Below, one piece after another: positions 5,808-7,334 of a stretch of DNA of 7,334 nt. The translations under genes and the position numbers were made by a program. The stretch is from an uncultured Intestinimonas sp. (lineage in GTDB: Bacteria; Bacillota_A; Clostridia; Oscillospirales; Oscillospiraceae), in the NCBI GenBank assembly GCA_958435885.1, contig CAUBHZ010000084.1, forward strand, positions 1-7,334, read 5' to 3'. The notes under the pieces are model-generated. The model ran no database searches. It had not been told where the DNA came from and worked only from the letters and a program-made list of their open reading frames with translations. Each line of letters begins with the position of its first letter. Positions within the stretch are counted from its first letter, which is position 1.

Positions 5808-6157
5808 TGATGACAGGCGTCCTTCAGGGCCTGCTGGACCGGTACGGCCAGGCCGTCACCGTCCAGAGCGGAACCACCCAGGAGACGGCTGCCGGCCGGG
5901 CCTTCCTCCAGCCCATTCTGGACCGCCGGGAGGACTGGAAGCAGCGGCGGCCCAGCCCCCTGGGCCTGGCCAGAAAAGACCGGTTCCTCTACCTGGGGGA
6001 GCCGGGTCTCCCCCTGAGCATGGGGGACAAGGTGACCTGCCTGGGCGTGGACTACGAGGTCCAGGCGGCCCAGCCCATCCGGGTGGGCGAGGTGCTCAGC
6101 CACTGGTGGGCCGTGCTCAGGGTGCGGGACAGGGAGGTGGCACAGGATGGGCAGTGA
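5807..6157 (+). CDS. Head closure (head-tail adaptor) protein
   Basis: This 116-residue, beta-rich protein would sit in the neck and seal the DNA-filled head, forming the platform for the tail (PBSX XkdH-like position). Segments such as LLDRYGQAVTVQSG at the start, then LPLSMGDKVTCLGVDYEVQAA and VGEVLSHWWAVLRVRD near the end, match the usual small closure proteins: a 'GDKV..G..YEV' beta hairpin followed by a strand with WWAVL. The ATG at 5807 overlaps the connector's stop; a second ATG at 5810 is equally possible, with AGGGG at 5799-5803 as SD. Its stop overlaps the next gene by 11 nt. The alternative is a minor tail protein; the neck position favours closure. Confidence 0.65.
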   Translation: MMTGVLQGLLDRYGQAVTVQSGTTQETAAGRAFLQPILDRREDWKQRRPSPLGLARKDRFLYLGEPGLPLSMGDKVTCLGVDYEVQAAQPIRVGEVLSHWWAVLRVRDREVAQDGQ

Positions 6158-6656
6158 GCGGACCGAGCTGGACGCCCTGCGGACCTATATGACGTCCCTC
6201 CTGCGGGAGCAGGGGGTGGAGGCCATGGAGGCCTGGCCCCGGGAGGGGAGAACGCGGCTCACCGGTGTGGTGGCGGCGGTCTCCATCCGCTCCTGCAAGG
6301 CCGAGCCCGGCGCCTTCTGGGAGTACCTGGGGGAGGAGCTGGACCCAGACACCGGCACGTGGCGGGAGCGCTACGGCCGGCGGCTGGAGGTGGTCTTCGG
6401 CCTGGACCTCTACGCCCCCGGTGAAGGGGGCGGCGGGGCCTGCCAGGAGGGCTTCGACGCCCTGGCCGAAGCCCTGAACACCGGCGGCTCCAGCGGGCTG
6501 CGGGTACGGACCCTCGCCCGGGGCGAGGTGGGCTACGACCAGGATCTGGACGTACTCAAGTGCCCCGTGGAGGCAGGCTGCCAGGCCTACCTCTATGCTT
6601 CCGCTGAAGAGAGTGGCAGCTTTACAGACTTTGTGGTGAAGGGAGAGATCGTATGA
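6147..6656 (+). CDS. Tail completion / tail terminator-type protein
   Basis: This 169-residue protein lies between the head closure gene and the tail sheath gene, the place of XkdI/XkdJ-like proteins that cap the tail tube and join it to the head. It has an N-terminal helix (ELDALRTYMTSLLREQG), then mixed beta segments (TGVVAAVSIRS; RRLEVVFGLDLYAP), a glycine-rich loop (GEGGGG), a helix (CQEGFDALAEALN) and C-terminal strands (CQAYLYAS; FTDFVVKGEIV). The pattern of RYGRRLEVVFGLDLY followed by a helix and a late YLYA strand resembles other proteins at this locus. ATG start with AGGGAGG at 6131-6137, 9 nt upstream. It overlaps the preceding gene by 11 nt and its stop overlaps the sheath start (ATGA). 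No enzymatic motif is seen. Confidence 0.58.
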   Translation: MGSERTELDALRTYMTSLLREQGVEAMEAWPREGRTRLTGVVAAVSIRSCKAEPGAFWEYLGEELDPDTGTWRERYGRRLEVVFGLDLYAPGEGGGGACQEGFDALAEALNTGGSSGLRVRTLARGEVGYDQDLDVLKCPVEAGCQAYLYASAEESGSFTDFVVKGEIV

Positions 6657-7334
6657 ATATGACGGACCATGAGCGGCCGGGAGTATATTCCTCCTATGAC
6701 GCCTCTGCCATCGTCAGCGGCAGCGGCGCTGGCAAGACCGTGGGCCTTGTGGCCGTGGGCACCTGCGAGGAGATGGGGACGGTGATCCCCATCAGCCGGC
6801 AGGAGGAGGCGGTGGCCGCCTTCGGTGCCGGCACCGCCCTCACGGAGCTGGTGCGGCTCCTTCTCCTCAACGGCGCCGCCGCCGTCCGGGTCGTGGCGGT
6901 GACGGGCACGGATGACTACGCCGACGCCTTCTCCGCCCTGGAGGCAGAGGAGGACGTGGGCATCGTGGTGTGCGACAGCGGGGAGCTCACCGTGCAGCAG
7001 GCCCTGCGGGACAGCGTGGCGGCGGCTTCCCAGGCCCGGAAGGAGCGCATCTGTGTGGTCCCCGGCGGCCAGGGCGAGGACGTGAGCGCCCTGGTGACCC
7101 GGGCCCAGGACATCAACAGCGAGCGGGTGGTGGTGACCGCCCCCAGCCCCCAGGCCGGAGACGGCCCCCGGGTGGCCGCCGCTGTGGCCGGCGCCATCGC
7201 CGGAGAGAGCGACCCCGCCATCCCCATGGGCGGCGCCGCTCTCAAGGGAGTGGAGGACATCGCCGCACGGTACACCGACAACGAGATCGACCTGCTGGTG
7301 CGGGGCGGCGTCACCGCGGGGGAAAATGTGGGGG
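6653..7334 (+). CDS. Tail sheath protein (5' part; continues beyond the window)
   Basis: The frame opens at ATG 6653 and stays open to the right edge, giving 227 codons of a protein whose family is usually 400-500 residues or more. The sheath contracts around the tail tube to drive it through the host envelope. The N terminus ERPGVYSSYDASAIVSG matches the conserved start of phage sheath proteins (RPGVYxxYxA). The following VGLVAVGTCEEMGTVIPI, the AFGAGTALTELVRLLLLNGAAAVRV stretch and a second Rossmann-like segment (VGIVVCDSG, RICVVPGG) are typical of XkdK/P2 FI-like sheaths. GGGAGAG at 6641-6647 and the ATGA overlap with the upstream gene support the start; an ATG at 6659 is possible. Its presence shows that the tail is contractile. 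The tube gene should follow outside the window. Confidence 0.9.
   Translation, partial: MNMTDHERPGVYSSYDASAIVSGSGAGKTVGLVAVGTCEEMGTVIPISRQEEAVAAFGAGTALTELVRLLLLNGAAAVRVVAVTGTDDYADAFSALEAEEDVGIVVCDSGELTVQQALRDSVAAASQARKERICVVPGGQGEDVSALVTRAQDINSERVVVTAPSPQAGDGPRVAAAVAGAIAGESDPAIPMGGAALKGVEDIAARYTDNEIDLLVRGGVTAGENVG

Noticed and set aside
6710..6742. P-loop-like GSGAGKT in the tail sheath
   Set aside because: The spacing fails the GxxxxGK[ST] rule: the residue five before GK is serine, not glycine or alanine. Sheath N termini often carry Gly/Ser-rich segments here.
1..7334. CRISPR array, tRNA, riboswitch, transposase or toxin-antitoxin genes
   Set aside because: The only repeats are the 10-mers in the leader, without CRISPR-like spacers. 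No cloverleaf-like sequence was recognised, and all coding space is taken by head and tail genes.

Overview
The window is the head-gene block of a tailed, contractile-tail (myovirus-type) phage or prophage. Ten genes all lie on the + strand, packed almost end to end from about position 290 to the right edge. Coding DNA is strongly GC-rich, with GCC/CTG/GGC-dominated codon use, AGGAGG-type Shine-Dalgarno (SD) sequences and frequent GTG/TTG starts. That combination fits a prophage of a GC-rich Bacillota host, for example gut Clostridia of the Oscillospiraceae type; the host guess is inference, since no host gene is visible.

Layout: positions 1-289 are an AT-richer (about 40% GC) stretch without a credible gene. 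It carries two pairs of a 10-bp direct repeat and small dyads. Then come the packaging genes (terminase small subunit, terminase large subunit), the portal, a prohead serine protease with a zinc-knuckle-like Cys cluster and a helical tail, a small capsid decoration-like protein, the major capsid protein, three short neck/connector genes (head-tail connector, head closure, tail completion) and the start of the tail sheath gene, which runs off the right edge. The order closely parallels the xtmA-xtmB-xkdE-xkdF-xkdG-xkdH-xkdI-xkdK block of Bacillus subtilis PBSX and its relatives.

How the genes work together: the terminase cuts and pumps DNA through the portal into a procapsid built from the major capsid protein. 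The protease probably clears the scaffold during maturation, and the decoration protein may stabilise the expanded shell. The connector, closure and completion proteins join the portal vertex to the contractile tail, whose sheath is the last gene here. Genes mostly overlap by a few bases or sit less than 35 nt apart, so the block looks like one late operon. All genes are intact where visible.

I see no new defence or enzymatic system here. The least explained parts are the repeat-bearing leader (1-289) and the protease/scaffold-like fusion protein.
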